Source: Aulostomus chinensis
Taxonomy: Eukaryota > Chordata > Actinopteri > Syngnathiformes > Aulostomidae
Direction: 5' to 3'
DNA length: 64,000 bases
Assembly (NCBI GenBank): GCA_037954235.1
Contig: JBBMOA010000001.1
Location: 981,001 to 1,045,000, forward strand
Positions 22,407-32,674 of this stretch are shown here, piece after piece. Positions within the stretch are counted from its first letter, which is position 1. Each line of letters starts with the position of its first letter. Position numbers and translations under genes: made by a program. The notes below the pieces were generated by a model, which ran no database searches, was not told the origin of the DNA, and saw only the letters and a list, made by a program, of their open reading frames with translations.

Positions 22407-22510
22407 TCAGAATTCCTGATGATGTCATCAGGGCTTTGACAATAGCTAGAATTCTGTCTTTGATCTCAGGAGGACATGAAAGAAACACAATTGAGGAAAG
22501 TAGAAGAGAG
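22407..22510 (+). repeat. Local ~300 bp repeat family, copy C (partial)
   Basis: Matches the first ~100 bp of copy A (tcagaattcctgatgatgtc to aattgaggaaagtag). It is truncated at about 22510, where the SINE-like element begins. Confidence 0.75.
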
Positions 22511-22852
22511 CATGGCAGCATGATGGTGCAGTGGGGAGCACTGTGGCCTCACAGCAAGAAGGTTCTGGTTTGAGTCCAGGCTCGGGTGGGGAATCTTTCT
22601 GTGTAGAGCCTGTATGTTCTCCCCATGAATGCGTGGGTTCTCTCTGGTACTCCAGCTCCTTCCCACCGTCCAAAGACATGTAATTGGGGACGAGGCTGAT
22701 TGGACACTCTAAATTGACCGTAGGTATGAATGTGAGTGTGAATGGTTGTTCGTCTCTGTATGCTGACCCTGTGATGGACTGGTGACCTGTCCAGGGTGAA
22801 CCCCGCCTCTGGCCTGTAGATGCTGGGATAGGCTCCAGCCCCCCCCTCGACC
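22511..22852 (+). mobile_element. Fish SINE-like interspersed repeat, fullest copy
   Basis: The order is: tRNA-like head (atggtgcagtgg...agcactgtggcctcacagcaagaagg, B-box-like ggtttgagtcc), then gtatgttctccccatg, tgcgtgggttctctctgg, a tgaatgtgagtgtgaatggttg region, gatggactggtgacctgtcc, and gctgggataggctcc. This is a very common fish repeat, recognised from memory. Fragments of it also occur at 13976, 15067, 18665, 22231 and 24211. The minus-strand frames over it (22446-22977) are shadows. Confidence 0.7.
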
Positions 22853-23023
22853 ATCAGTGTAGGTCTTTTGTTAATTGCATGCCACATGAAATTATTGTTG
22901 GTCAGTTTTCTAGCGACTGTCTCACAGTGGCAAGACAAGAACACTTCTACTTTTAATGTTGACAGTTTGTTCAACACTGAACTTCATCCAGTACCATGTT
23001 GTCAAACACTGGAACCTCCACAG

Positions 23024-23096
23024 CACCTGAACAGGGACTTGAACCCTGGACCCTCAGATTAAAAGTCTGATGCTCTACCCTCTGAGCTCCTCAGGC
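23024..23096 (-). tRNA. tRNA-Lys (TTT)
   Basis: A 73-base tRNA transcribed leftwards from 23096. Acceptor GCCTGAG pairs with TTCAGGT (two G-U type pairs), with discriminator G at 23024. Anticodon TTT lies at 23061-23063 in loop CTTTTAA. The anticodon and T-arms match vertebrate tRNA-Lys (TTT). The B box GGTTCAAGTCC is intact. The D-arm region reads GAGCTCAGAGGGTAGAGC, with an altered D-loop (AGAGGG where AGTTGG is usual). No TTTT lies close downstream. Probably functional, with small uncertainty from the D-loop change. Confidence 0.9.
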
Positions 23097-23339
23097 TCTT
23101 TCTACAGCATTGAGACAGGAACAGAAACACCTGTGAAGGTCAAACTGATGCTTTCTTGACTTGTTCAGTCCTCCATGTTGAAGTCCACCATGCTTTTGAT
23201 TGGCTCTGATTCTCTGTGGCAAAATCCAACAAAAGGCTCCAAAAATGTCCTGAATGTCACAAGAATGCACAGGACAAGATGTTAGTTTCCTTCATGTCTG
23301 CAGTTCCTCCACTGGAAAGTAAAGTCAATGCTGCTCCTC

Positions 23340-23412
23340 TGCTGAAACCTGGGATCGGACCAGGGACCTTTAGATCTTCAGTCTAAGGCTCTCCCAACTG
23401 AGCTGGTTCAGT
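23340..23412 (-). tRNA. tRNA-Phe (GAA), imperfect acceptor stem
   Basis: The D-arm (AGCTCAGTTGGGAGAGC), anticodon arm (TTAGA/TCTAA around CTGAAGA, anticodon GAA at 23377-23379) and T-arm (B box GGTCCGATCCC) follow vertebrate tRNA-Phe. The acceptor 5' ACTGAAC faces 3' TTTCAGC: the outermost pair (A1-C72) and the innermost pair (C7-T66) do not form, while the middle five do. No TTTT is seen just downstream. It may be a weakened gene or an early pseudogene. Confidence 0.75.
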
Positions 23413-23488
23413 TCTGAGTGAGGGCCCTGCTTCTCTCATTTATAATCTCTTCCACTCTCACTGGACCTTAGAGAGGATTGGAGCTTCT

Positions 23489-23571
23489 GAAGTCCTGACA
23501 CATTGAACAGTTCTCCAGGACCATTTTTGATGGATGTCTGAATCACACCAGCCTTTTTTGTTTGTCTTCTT
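23489..23571 (+). repeat. 83-bp direct repeat, left copy
   Basis: Starts gaagtcctgacacattg and ends ttgtttgtcttctt. It is repeated at 24351-24433 with only a few changes (for example tttttgatggatgtctgaa versus tctttgatgaaggtctgga). The offset is 862 bp. No function is apparent. Confidence 0.85.
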
Positions 23572-24210
23572 GCACCACCGTGCCGCCCCTACTAGTCGTC
23601 TACATATCAGTGTTCTCAGTATTGCACGAACATTCACATCAGTATTGTGCTAATATTTTATTTCCTGGCTCTTCAATCCTCCTATTATGAAGTTGATTGC
23701 TTCAGCGACCAGGAGATGTTATCATTGGCAGCTAGTTTACTATTATTGCTGCTGCTGTTGTTGGTTGTGTGTCTGTCTTCCATCCCCCTGTCCCTCTGTC
23801 TTTCTCTCTGCTTGTCTTTCACCCTCATCTTGTTCCCATCTTTTTGTCATTCTCTCCCTCCTTTCTCTCTGTCTTTTGTCTTTCCTTCTCTATATTTGTC
23901 TTCTGCTGTCTGTCCTGTCCTGCTCTCTTTCAACAACCAACCAGTCAAAGCAGACGTCCGGTTAAAAAAATATGATAAAAGAACTCTTGGTTTGATTTGG
24001 CTTGAGGCATGAAGAAGATAGGATTGTTTTCCTTTCATTTTAGAAGCTTTTCCAGATTCATGAAAAGATCATCAATCAGTGCAGTATTTCAGACAGACTT
24101 CTGGTCCGTGAGGATGAGGAATCCAGCACAGATCCACAGAACTCCAACTGCCATCTTTGATGGTTCCTTTACAGTCTGTAGGGTGGAGAGATCCTCCTGA
24201 GTCTGGCTTG
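23572..24210. other. Stretch between direct repeats, no gene seen
   Basis: A CT-rich section (about 23740-23930) accounts for the 121- and 92-codon frames found here; they are leucine/serine-rich simple-sequence translations. Nothing else is supported. Confidence 0.4.
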
Positions 24211-24350
24211 GAATGTTTGTCTGTGGATGTGTTGGCCCTGTGATGGACTGGTGACCTGTCCAGGGTGAACACGGCCTGTCGCCCAAAAGCTGCTGGGATA
24301 GGCTCCACCCCCTCATGACCCTGAACAGGATAAGCAGAAGACAATGGACA
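24211..24350 (+). mobile_element. Fish SINE-like repeat fragment (3' half)
   Basis: Runs from gtctgtggatgtgttggccctg through gatggactggtgacctgtcc to gctgggataggctcc and ggataagcag, the 3' half of the element at 22511-22852. It abuts the right copy of the 83-bp direct repeat. Confidence 0.6.
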
Positions 24351-24433
24351 GAAGTCCTGACACATTGAACAGTTCTCCAGGACCATCTTTGATGAAGGTC
24401 TGGATCACACCAGCCTTTTTTGTTTGTCTTCTT
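24351..24433 (+). repeat. 83-bp direct repeat, right copy
   Basis: Second copy of 23489-23571, placed immediately after a SINE-like fragment. The arrangement suggests a segment duplication or an insertion event between the copies. Confidence 0.85.
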
Positions 24434-24671
24434 CCAGTTGCCTCAACATTGTGTGAGCCAATAATTCCACATCTGTACCAGACACACCTCTGGTTGGTGG
24501 GTTGATGGATCTCTCTGTTCTAACAGTGTCTTTTATCTTGCTTTTATCTTTTCTATCTTTTCTTTGTATCTGCATTCTGTGGTGCACGGTGGCTCTGGAA
24601 GAGCGCTCTAACTATTGTCACTGTACCCCCCCCCCCTACAACGAAAATAAAAGATTCTGATTCCGATTCTG

Positions 24672-24693
24672 ACACACACACACACACACACAC
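24672..24693. repeat. (CA)n microsatellite
   Basis: About 11 CA units, directly after aaaataaaagattctgattccgattc, a tail style seen at the 3' ends of some fish non-LTR retroelements. Confidence 0.9.
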
Positions 24694-26239
24694 GTGTATC
24701 AACATGATGTTCCGAATGTTTCACTGTCTGTGGTTGTCCAGCTCTCCTTGCCTCTTCACTGTCATTGTCAGAACTCGGAGCAGTCTTCCTCTCCAGGTGA
24801 TGTCTCTGAGTGATGATGATTGCTGTCTGTTCAACCAGCTTCATTTGTTGATATCTGAGAAGGACTGAAGACAGCAAAGTGTGCTGATTGGCCAACAACC
24901 CCTCACAGGTCAAAGGTCACTGCTCTGAGGCGGACCAGTTTACTGTAACAGTGGTGGCACCATCCACTGCTGGCGCTCTCTTCAGTGCTTCTTGTTTCTG
25001 CCCTTTGTGTGTGAGCTCCTTGAGCAGCTGGTCCGCCCCCCCCCCTTTTCTTTTCTATTCCTCTAATTTATTTTTTGATTTTCTATTTTTGTAATTCATC
25101 ATCGATCTCGGCTCACGGTCGCTACACTCTTGACCTCCTGTGAGCCTTGAAGAGAGAGAAGCCACCTTTGTGTTGGAGAAGAGCAGCTTAGTCCAGGCAG
25201 CCAGCAGCCTGAGACCAGAGGGTAGCCAATCAACGCGCTTCCCTTCTTCATCGAGCGAATCTCAGCGGGAGCCACGGTCGACGAGGTGGAGGCTTTGGAG
25301 GCCGTCCTCCCACCAGTTCGTTGGAGAGGCGTCGTACATCGATGGGAGAATCCAGCTGAGAACGTAAGCCGGTTACGTTGGTTTTCACCGATTCAGGCCT
25401 GGACTCCTGTCTCGCTGCCAAACTCCGCCTGACTCCGTAGAGCTGGTCAGCCTCCACTCAGTCCTCTTCATTTGGTTGGAGGTCACCATCGTTCATCCTA
25501 CACACCTTTCCACCTGCCTCTTAGCCGTCTACTTGAAGCTCAGATAAATCCAGGCTAATTCATACCTGCTACTCAATATGGGCCTTAATTACTCTGCTGG
25601 AATTGTCACTCTGTCTTAAGTGTTTTCTTAATTGTATTAAATCCTCTTTAATTTCCAAGAAGTCTTCCAACTCATTCATTCATGCAAGCCACTGATCCAC
25701 AAGACCTCATTGATGAGCTTCAACCTGAGACTGATTGTTTCTCATTGGACGAGACACCCATTCAATGAGACTCATTGTCAGTCCATTGAAATCTACTGGT
25801 GTTCCTGGTGAGTTGATTTAACAACATGAGCTGACAGAATCTACGTTCAGGTAGGAACCACCACATCCAGGGGTCTGGACCTTTGAGCAGGCAGAGCCAT
25901 CAAAGTAGCAGACTAAGCTAGCAGACATTAGCATTGAGAAGAAACTGATACCTGAGCCTACTTTTGGGTCTGGTCAAGTGATGACACAATAATATGACAT
26001 CATTGTCAGACTGACGCCTGCTCAACACTGACCAAACGCCGCCCTATTGCATTGTGGGAAATTTCTGCTTGGCTCGCGTCCATCAAAACACACAAAGAAA
26101 TTTCTCCAGAATCAGGATTGACAGTGGATACAATTGATTCCACACTGGTTTCAAGTGCAGGTGTGGAATTTCAGACACAGTCTGTGTTTGTGTTGTTCAT
26201 TCAGTGATTTTTCTTACAATTCCCAATCAAAGCCCCACA
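24694..26239. other. Non-coding stretch, possible retroelement remnant
   Basis: No gene is recognised. The stretch 25090-25480 is more GC-rich than its surroundings and has short open frames on both strands (25140-25367 plus, 25248-25457 minus) without motifs. The 25540-25690 part (T-rich, with gtattaaatcctctttaatttcc) has the feel of a retroelement leader or LTR end, but no paired termini were found. Nothing is supported from 25700 to the satellite start. Confidence 0.35.
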
Positions 26240-27891
26240 TTGCTAATGAACTCAAATTGATGCTAACAGTAATGTAGTGATAGTTGCTAATAAACTAAGT
26301 GATGCTGACAGACATGTGGTTAGAGTTTCGATTAACCTCAAAGTGATGCTGACAGTAATGTAGTAAGAGTTGCTTCGAACCTCAAAGTAATGGGACAGTG
26401 ATTTCAGAAGAATTGCTAATGATCTCAAAATGATGCGACAGTGATGTCGTAAGAATTGCTAATAAACTCAAAACGATGCAAACAGTAATGTAGTGATAGT
26501 TGCTCATAAACTCAGTGATGCTTACAGTCATGTAGTAAGAGTTGCTAAAAACCACAAAATAATGCGACTGTCATGTCGGAAGAATTGCTCATGATCTCAA
26601 AATGATGCGACGGTAATCTAGTAAGAGCTGCTAATAAATTCAAAATGATGCTAACAGTAATGTAGTGAAAGTTTCGAATAACCTCAAAGTAATGCTGACA
26701 GTCATGTGGGAAGAGTTTCGAGTAACCTAAAAATGATGCGGACAGTAATGTATTAAGAGTTGCTAATAACCTCAAAATAATGCGACAGTGATTTCAGAAG
26801 AATTTCTAATGAACTCAAAATGATGCTAACAGTAACGTAGTGATAGTTGCTAATGAACTCAGTGATGCTTACAATAATGTAGGAAGAGTTTCAAACTCCC
26901 TCAAAATGATGCTGACAGTCATGTAGTAAGAGTTGCTACTAAACTCAAAATAATGCGACAGTGATGTCGGAAGAGTTGCTAATGAACTCAAAATGATGCT
27001 ACAGTGATGAAGTAAGAGATGCTAAAAAACTAAAAATGATGCTGACGGTAATGTAGGAAGAGTTGAAACTAACGTTAAAATGATGCTACACTGTTGTCAT
27101 AAGAATTGCTAATAAACTCAAAATGATGCTAACAGTAATGTAGTAAGTGTTTCGAACTACCTCAAAGTGATGCTGACAATAATGTAGTAAGAGTTGCTAC
27201 GAACCTCAAAATAATGCGACAGTGATGTTGGAAGAATTGCTAATGGTCTCAAAATGATGCGACAGTGATGTAGCAAGAATTGCTAATGAACTCAAAATGA
27301 TGCTAACTGTAATGGAATGAAAGTTTCGAATGGCCTCAAAGTGATGCTGACAGTCATATAGTAAGAGTTGCTACAAAACTCAAAATAATGCGACAGCGAT
27401 GTCGGAAGAATTGCTAATAAACTCAAAATGATGCTGACAGTCATGTAGTGATAGTTGCTAATAAACTCAGTTATGCTTACAGTAACGTAGTAAGTCTTTT
27501 GAACAACCTCAAAGTGAAGCTGACAGTCATGTAGTAAGAGTTGCTACTAACCTCAAAATAATACTACGGTGATGTCGTAAGAATTGCTAATGATATCAAC
27601 ATGATGTGACAGTGATGTAGTAAGAATTGCTAATGATCTCAAAAAGATGCTACAGTGATGCCGGAAGAATTGCTAATGAATTCAAGAATGATGCTGACAG
27701 TAATGTAGTGATAGTTGCTAATAAACTCAAAGTGATGCTGACAGTAATTTATGAAGAGTTGCTAAAAAACTTAAAATAATGACACAGTAATGTAGTAAGA
27801 GTTGCTATGAAACTAAAAATAATGCGACAGTGATGTAACAAGAATTGCTAATGATCTCAAAATGATGCGACAGTGATGTCGTCAGAATTGA
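26240..27891 (+). repeat. Satellite array, middle block
   Basis: The same 41-44 bp satellite as 1-8083 but in the opposite orientation (plus strand reads aatgatgctgacagtaatgtagtaagagttgct). Monomer types are like the left block: gtaagagttgct and gtcggaagaattgct forms dominate, rather than the gtgagagttgct forms common from 43 kb onwards. It ends abruptly at the first base of the snRNA array. Confidence 0.95.
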
Positions 27892-28202
27892 GAGTCGGGG
27901 TTTTCCAAGTTGATCTCCTTCCACGCATGAATTCTCTGGTTCATTCCACTTACTGCGAAGACGAGCCGTGGATGTATTGTCCTGAGCCCAGGGCTTGTCA
28001 GATACCATGACCCTCAACTAAATGTGGCAGAAACCCTGCCCTCTTCATTTAGGGCTGGAAGGTGTGAGAGATACTGGGAGCTCATCGAGGCTACGTCCTC
28101 CGCGGTCTCCTCAGGCTGGCCAGCGCAAGAGGAGACCGCCAACTGGCCGGGACAGGCGGTCACCGTTGTTGTTGTTGCCGCCGTGGTCGGCCTTTCTTTC
28201 TT

Positions 28203-28220
28203 TCTTTCCTTTTTTCACAC
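28203..28220 (-). terminator. Candidate U1 3' box
   Basis: Five bases after the U1 3' end the minus strand reads GTGTGAAAAAAGGAAAGA, close to the vertebrate snRNA 3' box (GTTT, A-rich, ending AGA). This box directs 3'-end formation by the Integrator complex. Copies 2 and 3 read GTGAG instead of GTGTG at its start. Equivalent sites follow every U1 copy. Confidence 0.6.
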
Positions 28221-28225
28221 GATCA

Positions 28226-28389
28226 CAGGGGAGAGCGCGGACGCAGTCCCCCACTGTCAGAAATTATGCAGTTGAGATTCCCACATTTGGGGAATTCACC
28301 AGGGTCAGCAGAGCCCCAGTGCAATGGCTGAGCCTCACCCAGGGAGAACCACCTTGCTGATCATGGTATCTCCCCTGCCAGGTAAGTAT
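28226..28389 (-). ncRNA. U1 snRNA, array copy 1
   Basis: A 164-base U1. The 5' end ATACTTACCTG (complementary to the 5' splice site) is intact at 28389-28379. The stem-loops follow vertebrate U1, and the Sm-site region reads ATAATTTCTGA, as in other fish-like U1 RNAs. The 3' end is CGCTCTCCCCTG. U1 snRNP defines 5' splice sites in the nucleus. Two substitutions relative to copies 4, 6 and 8 (plus strand cagcaGagcc and cccAggg) make it a minor variant. It is flanked by a candidate PSE and 3' box. Confidence 0.96.
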
Positions 28390-28428
28390 GACTCGCTGAG
28401 CTTAGGAACAGACATGAGCTCCAGGGAC

Positions 28429-28434
28429 ACAGCC
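28429..28434 (-). promoter_or_regulatory. Candidate U1 PSE core (GGCTGT at -45 to -40)
   Basis: Minus strand GGCTGT lies exactly 45 to 40 bases upstream of the U1 start, where the proximal sequence element bound by SNAPc is expected. The same hexamer is at the same distance from U2 (29162-29167 for the U2 of this unit). No TATA box is seen near -25, as expected for a Pol II snRNA promoter. The same offset applies to every copy. Confidence 0.4.
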
Positions 28435-28906
28435 TTCTGACTGACAGGCAGGGAGGCCGACACAGCGCCTGATCTTTCCTACCTTGTGCCAATCTGCCGC
28501 GTGCGCAGCCCCCTTTGTTTCTCACAACGATGCCGGATGTCGGATATCCCAAGCCCGGGAAGCTCAGGCACATTGAAGGTTCAGGTCTTTCAGAGTGCAT
28601 TCCAAAGCCTTTTGGGAAAGGCTCCGAGAGCAGTGCCGTCAGCGGACCTCCATCCTTATCTGGAGTGCAAACGGAGCCACAACTTGACGCCCAGCGGCAG
28701 CGCGGGCGGAAATCCAGCCCCGGCCTCATGTGCAGCACTCGAGAGTTGGCCTGAAGAGCACGGGATTTGCTCCTGACAAAAGGGGAGGGGCCCGCACTGT
28801 TCCTGGAAGGCCATTGCGGCCGCAGGCTGAGGAAAAGCTGCAGTGCAGGAGGAGAACCCTGGTCCGGCTTTGGGTGGAGCAGGTGAGCGAGTGCCTGGCG
28901 GAGGCT

Positions 28907-28921
28907 TGTTTTATTTCCGAC
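28907..28921 (-). terminator. Candidate U2 3' box
   Basis: Thirteen bases past the predicted U2 3' end the minus strand reads GTCGGAAATAAAACA, an A-rich motif in the place and style of the snRNA 3' box. It is weaker than the U1 one and is present after every U2 copy. Confidence 0.4.
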
Positions 28922-28934
28922 GAGAAATGCGGGG

Positions 28935-29122
28935 CATTGCACCACTCCTGGAAACACTGCAATACCAGGTTGATGCGTGGAAAGGACGGAGCAAGCTCCC
29001 GTTCCATCTCCCTGTTTCAAAAAGCAATTTAATATATGGTTCCCGGATAGGGAACGTACCTGATATTAAACTGATAAGAACAGATACTACACTTGATCTT
29101 AGCCAAAAGGCCGAGAAGCGAT
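28935..29122 (-). ncRNA. U2 snRNA, array copy 1
   Basis: About 188 bases. The 5' end ATCGCTTCTCGGCC and the branch-site pairing region (GTGTAGTATCTGTTC) are intact. U2 snRNP recognises the intron branch point. The Sm-site region reads GCTTTTTGAAAC, with C for the usual A before the T tract and an extra G-to-A change unique to this copy. The stem IIa right arm carries CAGGT instead of CTGGT, losing one pair. The 3' end is set by comparison with vertebrate U2 and is approximate. Confidence 0.94.
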
Positions 29123-29161
29123 GCCTGTCAGCCACCCGACGTGAGAGCCAACACCCCCGGT

Positions 29162-29167
29162 ACAGCC
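29162..29167 (-). promoter_or_regulatory. Candidate U2 PSE core (GGCTGT at -45 to -40)
   Basis: Same hexamer and same distance from the start as in U1. It overlaps an inverted CCAAT motif (gccaat on the plus strand, 29165-29170). This is the only obvious sequence shared by the two promoters at matching positions. Confidence 0.4.
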
Positions 29168-29708
29168 AATCCCGGCCGCGGCTGTGGGCAGGAACTGCAA
29201 CATTTTGGGTGGCGACACAAAATGCAGTGCCATAAACACTACATCTGGCACACTGGTTGTCCCCACTGCTATCCAAAGCAAAGGCAATCGGTGCCTTCAC
29301 CCTGCTATGCTAGTGGGGCGACTCAAAGTAAAACAAAGCGGTGTTCAAAGCCACAAGCCAGCGACTCATCCTGGAGTCGGGGTTTTCCAAGTTGATCTCC
29401 TCCCACGCATGAATTCTCTGGTATCATTCCACTTACTGCGAAGACGAGCCGTGGATGTATTGTCCTGAGCCCAGGGCTTGTCAGATACCATGACCCTCAA
29501 CTAAATGTGGCAGAAACCCTGCCCTCTTCATTTAGGGCTGGAAGGTGTGAGAGATACTGGGAGCTCATCGAGGCTACGTCCTCCGCGGTCTCCTCAGGCT
29601 GGCCAGCACAAGAGGAGACCGCCGACTGGCCGGGACAGGCGGTCACCGTTGTTGTTGTTGCCGCCGTGGTCGGCCTTTCTTTCTTTCTTTCCTTTTTTCT
29701 CACGATCA

Positions 29709-29872
29709 CAGGGGAGAGCGCGGACGCAGTCCCCCACTGTCAGAAATTATGCAGTTGAGATTCCCACATTTGGGGAATTCACCAGGTTCAGCACAGCCCC
29801 AGTGCAATGGCTTAGCCTCACCCGGGGAGAACCACCTTGCTGATCATGGTATCTCCCCTGCCAGGTAAGTAT
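29709..29872 (-). ncRNA. U1 snRNA, array copy 2
   Basis: The 5' splice-site pairing end and Sm region are intact. Two substitutions relative to the array consensus, plus strand accaggTtcagc and ggctTagcc, are shared only with copy 3. Confidence 0.96.
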
Positions 29873-30417
29873 GACTCGCTGAGCTTAGGAACAGACATGA
29901 GCTCCAGGGACACAGCCTTCTGACTGACAGGCAGGGAGGCCGACACAGCGCCTGATCTTTCCTACCTTGTGCCAATCTGCCGCGTGCGCAGCCCCCTTTG
30001 TTTCTCACAACGATGCCGGATGTCGGATATCCCAAGCCCGGGAAGCTCAGGCACATTGAAGGTTCAGGTCTTTCAGAGTGCATTCCAAAGCCTTTTGGAA
30101 AAGGCTCCGAGAGCAGTGCCGTCAGCGGACCTCCATCCTTATCTGGAGTGCAAACGGAGCCACAACTTGACGCCCAGCGGCAGCGCGGGCGGAAATCCAG
30201 CCCCGGCCTCATGTGCAGCACTCGAGAGTTGGCCTGAAGAGCACGGGATTTGCTCCTGACAAAAGGGGAGGGGCCCGCACTGTTCCTGGAAGGCCATTGC
30301 GGCCGCAGGCTGAGGAAAAGCTGCAGTGCAGGAGGAGAACCCTGGTCCGGCTTTGGGTGGAGCAGGTGAGCGAGTGCCTGGCGGAGGCTTGTTTTATTTC
30401 CGACGAGAAATGCGGGG

Positions 30418-30605
30418 CATTGCACCACTCCTGGAAACACTGCAATACCAGGTTGATGCGTGGAAAGGACGGAGCAATCTCCCATTCCATCTCCCTGTTC
30501 CAAAAAGCTATTACATATATGGTTCCCGGATAGGGAACGTACCAGATATTAAACTGATAAGAACAGATACTACACTTGATCTTAGCCAAAAGGCCGAGAA
30601 GCGAT
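30418..30605 (-). ncRNA. U2 snRNA, array copy 2
   Basis: The 5' end and branch-site segment are intact. The region just 5' of the Sm site reads ATATATGTAATAGCTTTTTGG instead of ATATATTAAATTGCTTTTTG, and stem III reads GGGAGATTGCTCC, losing one pair. It appears identical to copy 3. Confidence 0.94.
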
Positions 30606-31191
30606 GCCTGTCAGCCACCCGACGTGAGAGCCAGCACCCCCGGTACAGCCAATCCCGGCCGCGGCTGTGGGCAGGAACTGCAACATTTTGGGTGGCGACA
30701 CAAAATGCAGTGCCATAAACACTACATCTGGCACACTGGTTGTCCCCACTGCTATCCAAAGCAAAGGCAATCGGTGCCTTCACCCTGCTATGCTAGTGGG
30801 GCGACTCAAAGTAAAACAAAGCGGTGTTCAAAGCCACAAGCCAGCGACTCATCCTGGAGTCGGGGTTTTCCAAGTTGATCTCCTCCCACGCATGAATTCT
30901 CTGGTATCATTCCACTTACTGCGAAGACGAGCCGTGGATGTATTGTCCTGAGCTCAGGGCTTGTCAGATACCATGACCCTCAACTAAATGTGGAAGAAAC
31001 CCTGCCCTCTTCATTTAGGGCTGGAAGGTGTGAGAGATACTGGGAGCTCATCGAGGCTACGTCCTCCGCGGTCTCCTCAGGCTGGCCAGCACAAGAGGAG
31101 ACCGCCGACTGGCCGGGACAGGCGGTCACCGTTGTTGTTGTTGCCGCCGTGGTCGGCCTTTCTTTCTTTCTTTCCTTTTTTCTCACGATCA

Positions 31192-31355
31192 CAGGGGAGA
31201 GCGCGGACGCAGTCCCCCACTGTCAGAAATTATGCAGTTGAGATTCCCACATTTGGGGAATTCACCAGGTTCAGCACAGCCCCAGTGCAATGGCTTAGCC
31301 TCACCCGGGGAGAACCACCTTGCTGATCATGGTATCTCCCCTGCCAGGTAAGTAT
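31192..31355 (-). ncRNA. U1 snRNA, array copy 3
   Basis: Same sequence as copy 2, including both of its private substitutions. Units 2 and 3 are the closest pair in the array, pointing to a recent duplication or conversion. Confidence 0.96.
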
Positions 31356-31900
31356 GACTCGCTGAGCTTAGGAACAGACATGAGCTCCAGGGACACAGCC
31401 TTCTGACTGACAGGCAGGGAGGCCGACACAGCGCCTGATCTTTCCTACCTTGTGCCAATCTGCCGCGTGCGCAGCCCCCTTTGTTTCTCACAACGATGCC
31501 GGATGTCGGATATCCCAAGCCCGGGAAGCTCAGGCACATTGAAGGTTCAGGTCTTTCAGAGTGCATTCCAAAGCCTTTTGGAAAAGGCTCCGAGAGCAGT
31601 GCCGTCAGCGGACCTCCATCCTTATCTGGAGTGCAAACGGAGCCACAACTTGACGCCCAGCGGCAGCGCGGGCGGAAATCCAGCCCCGGCCTCATGTGCA
31701 GCACTCGAGAGTTGGCCTGAAGAGCACGGGATTTGCTCCTGACAAAAGGGGAGGGGCCCGCACTGTTCCTGGAAGGCCATTGCGGCCGCAGGCTGAGGAA
31801 AAGCTGCAGTGCAGGAGGAGAACCCTGGTCCGGCTTTGGGTGGAGCAGGTGAGCGAGTGCCTGGCGGAGGCTTGTTTTATTTCCGACGAGAAATGCGGGG

Positions 31901-32088
31901 CATTGCACCACTCCTGGAAACACTGCAATACCAGGTTGATGCGTGGAAAGGACGGAGCAATCTCCCATTCCATCTCCCTGTTCCAAAAAGCTATTACATA
32001 TATGGTTCCCGGATAGGGAACGTACCAGATATTAAACTGATAAGAACAGATACTACACTTGATCTTAGCCAAAAGGCCGAGAAGCGAT
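31901..32088 (-). ncRNA. U2 snRNA, array copy 3
   Basis: Appears identical to U2 copy 2, including the altered stretch before the Sm site and the stem III change. Confidence 0.94.
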
Positions 32089-32674
32089 GCCTGTCAGCCA
32101 CCCGACGTGAGAGCCAGCACCCCCGGTACAGCCAATCCCGGCCGCGGCTGTGGGCAGGAACTGCAACATTTTGGGTGGCGACACAAAATGCAGTGCCATA
32201 AACACTACATCTGGCACACTGGTTGTCCCCACTGCTATCCAAAGCAAAGGCAATCGGTGCCTTCACCCTGCTATGCTAGTGGGGCGACTCAAAGTAAAAC
32301 AAAGCGGTGTTCAAAGCCACAAGCCAGCGACTCATCCTGGAGTCGGGGTTTTCCAAGTTGATCTCCTCCCACGCATGAATTCTCTGGTATCATTCCACTT
32401 ACTGCGAAGACGAGCCGTGGATGTATTGTCCTGAGCTCAGGGCTTGTCAGATACCATGACCCTCAACTAAATGTGGAAGAAACCCTGCCCTCTTCATTTA
32501 GGGCTGGAAGGTGTGAGAGATACTGGGAGCTCATCGAGGCTACGTCCTCCGCGGTCTCCTCAGGCTGGCCAGCACAAGAGGAGACCGCCGACTGGCCGGG
32601 ACAGGCGGTCACCGTTGTTGTTGTTGCCGCCGTGGTCGGCCTTTCTTTCTTTCTTTCCTTTTTTCACACGATCA

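Noticed and set aside
22446..22977. 142-codon minus-strand ORF and overlapping frames
   Set aside because: Translation of the reverse strand of the fish SINE-like repeat at 22511-22852.
23647..24012. 121-codon Leu/Ser-rich ORF
   Set aside because: Generated by CT-rich low-complexity sequence.
25690..25790. Possible C/D-box snoRNA around attgatgagc ... ctga
   Set aside because: No terminal stem or properly spaced C, D', C' and D boxes could be found.
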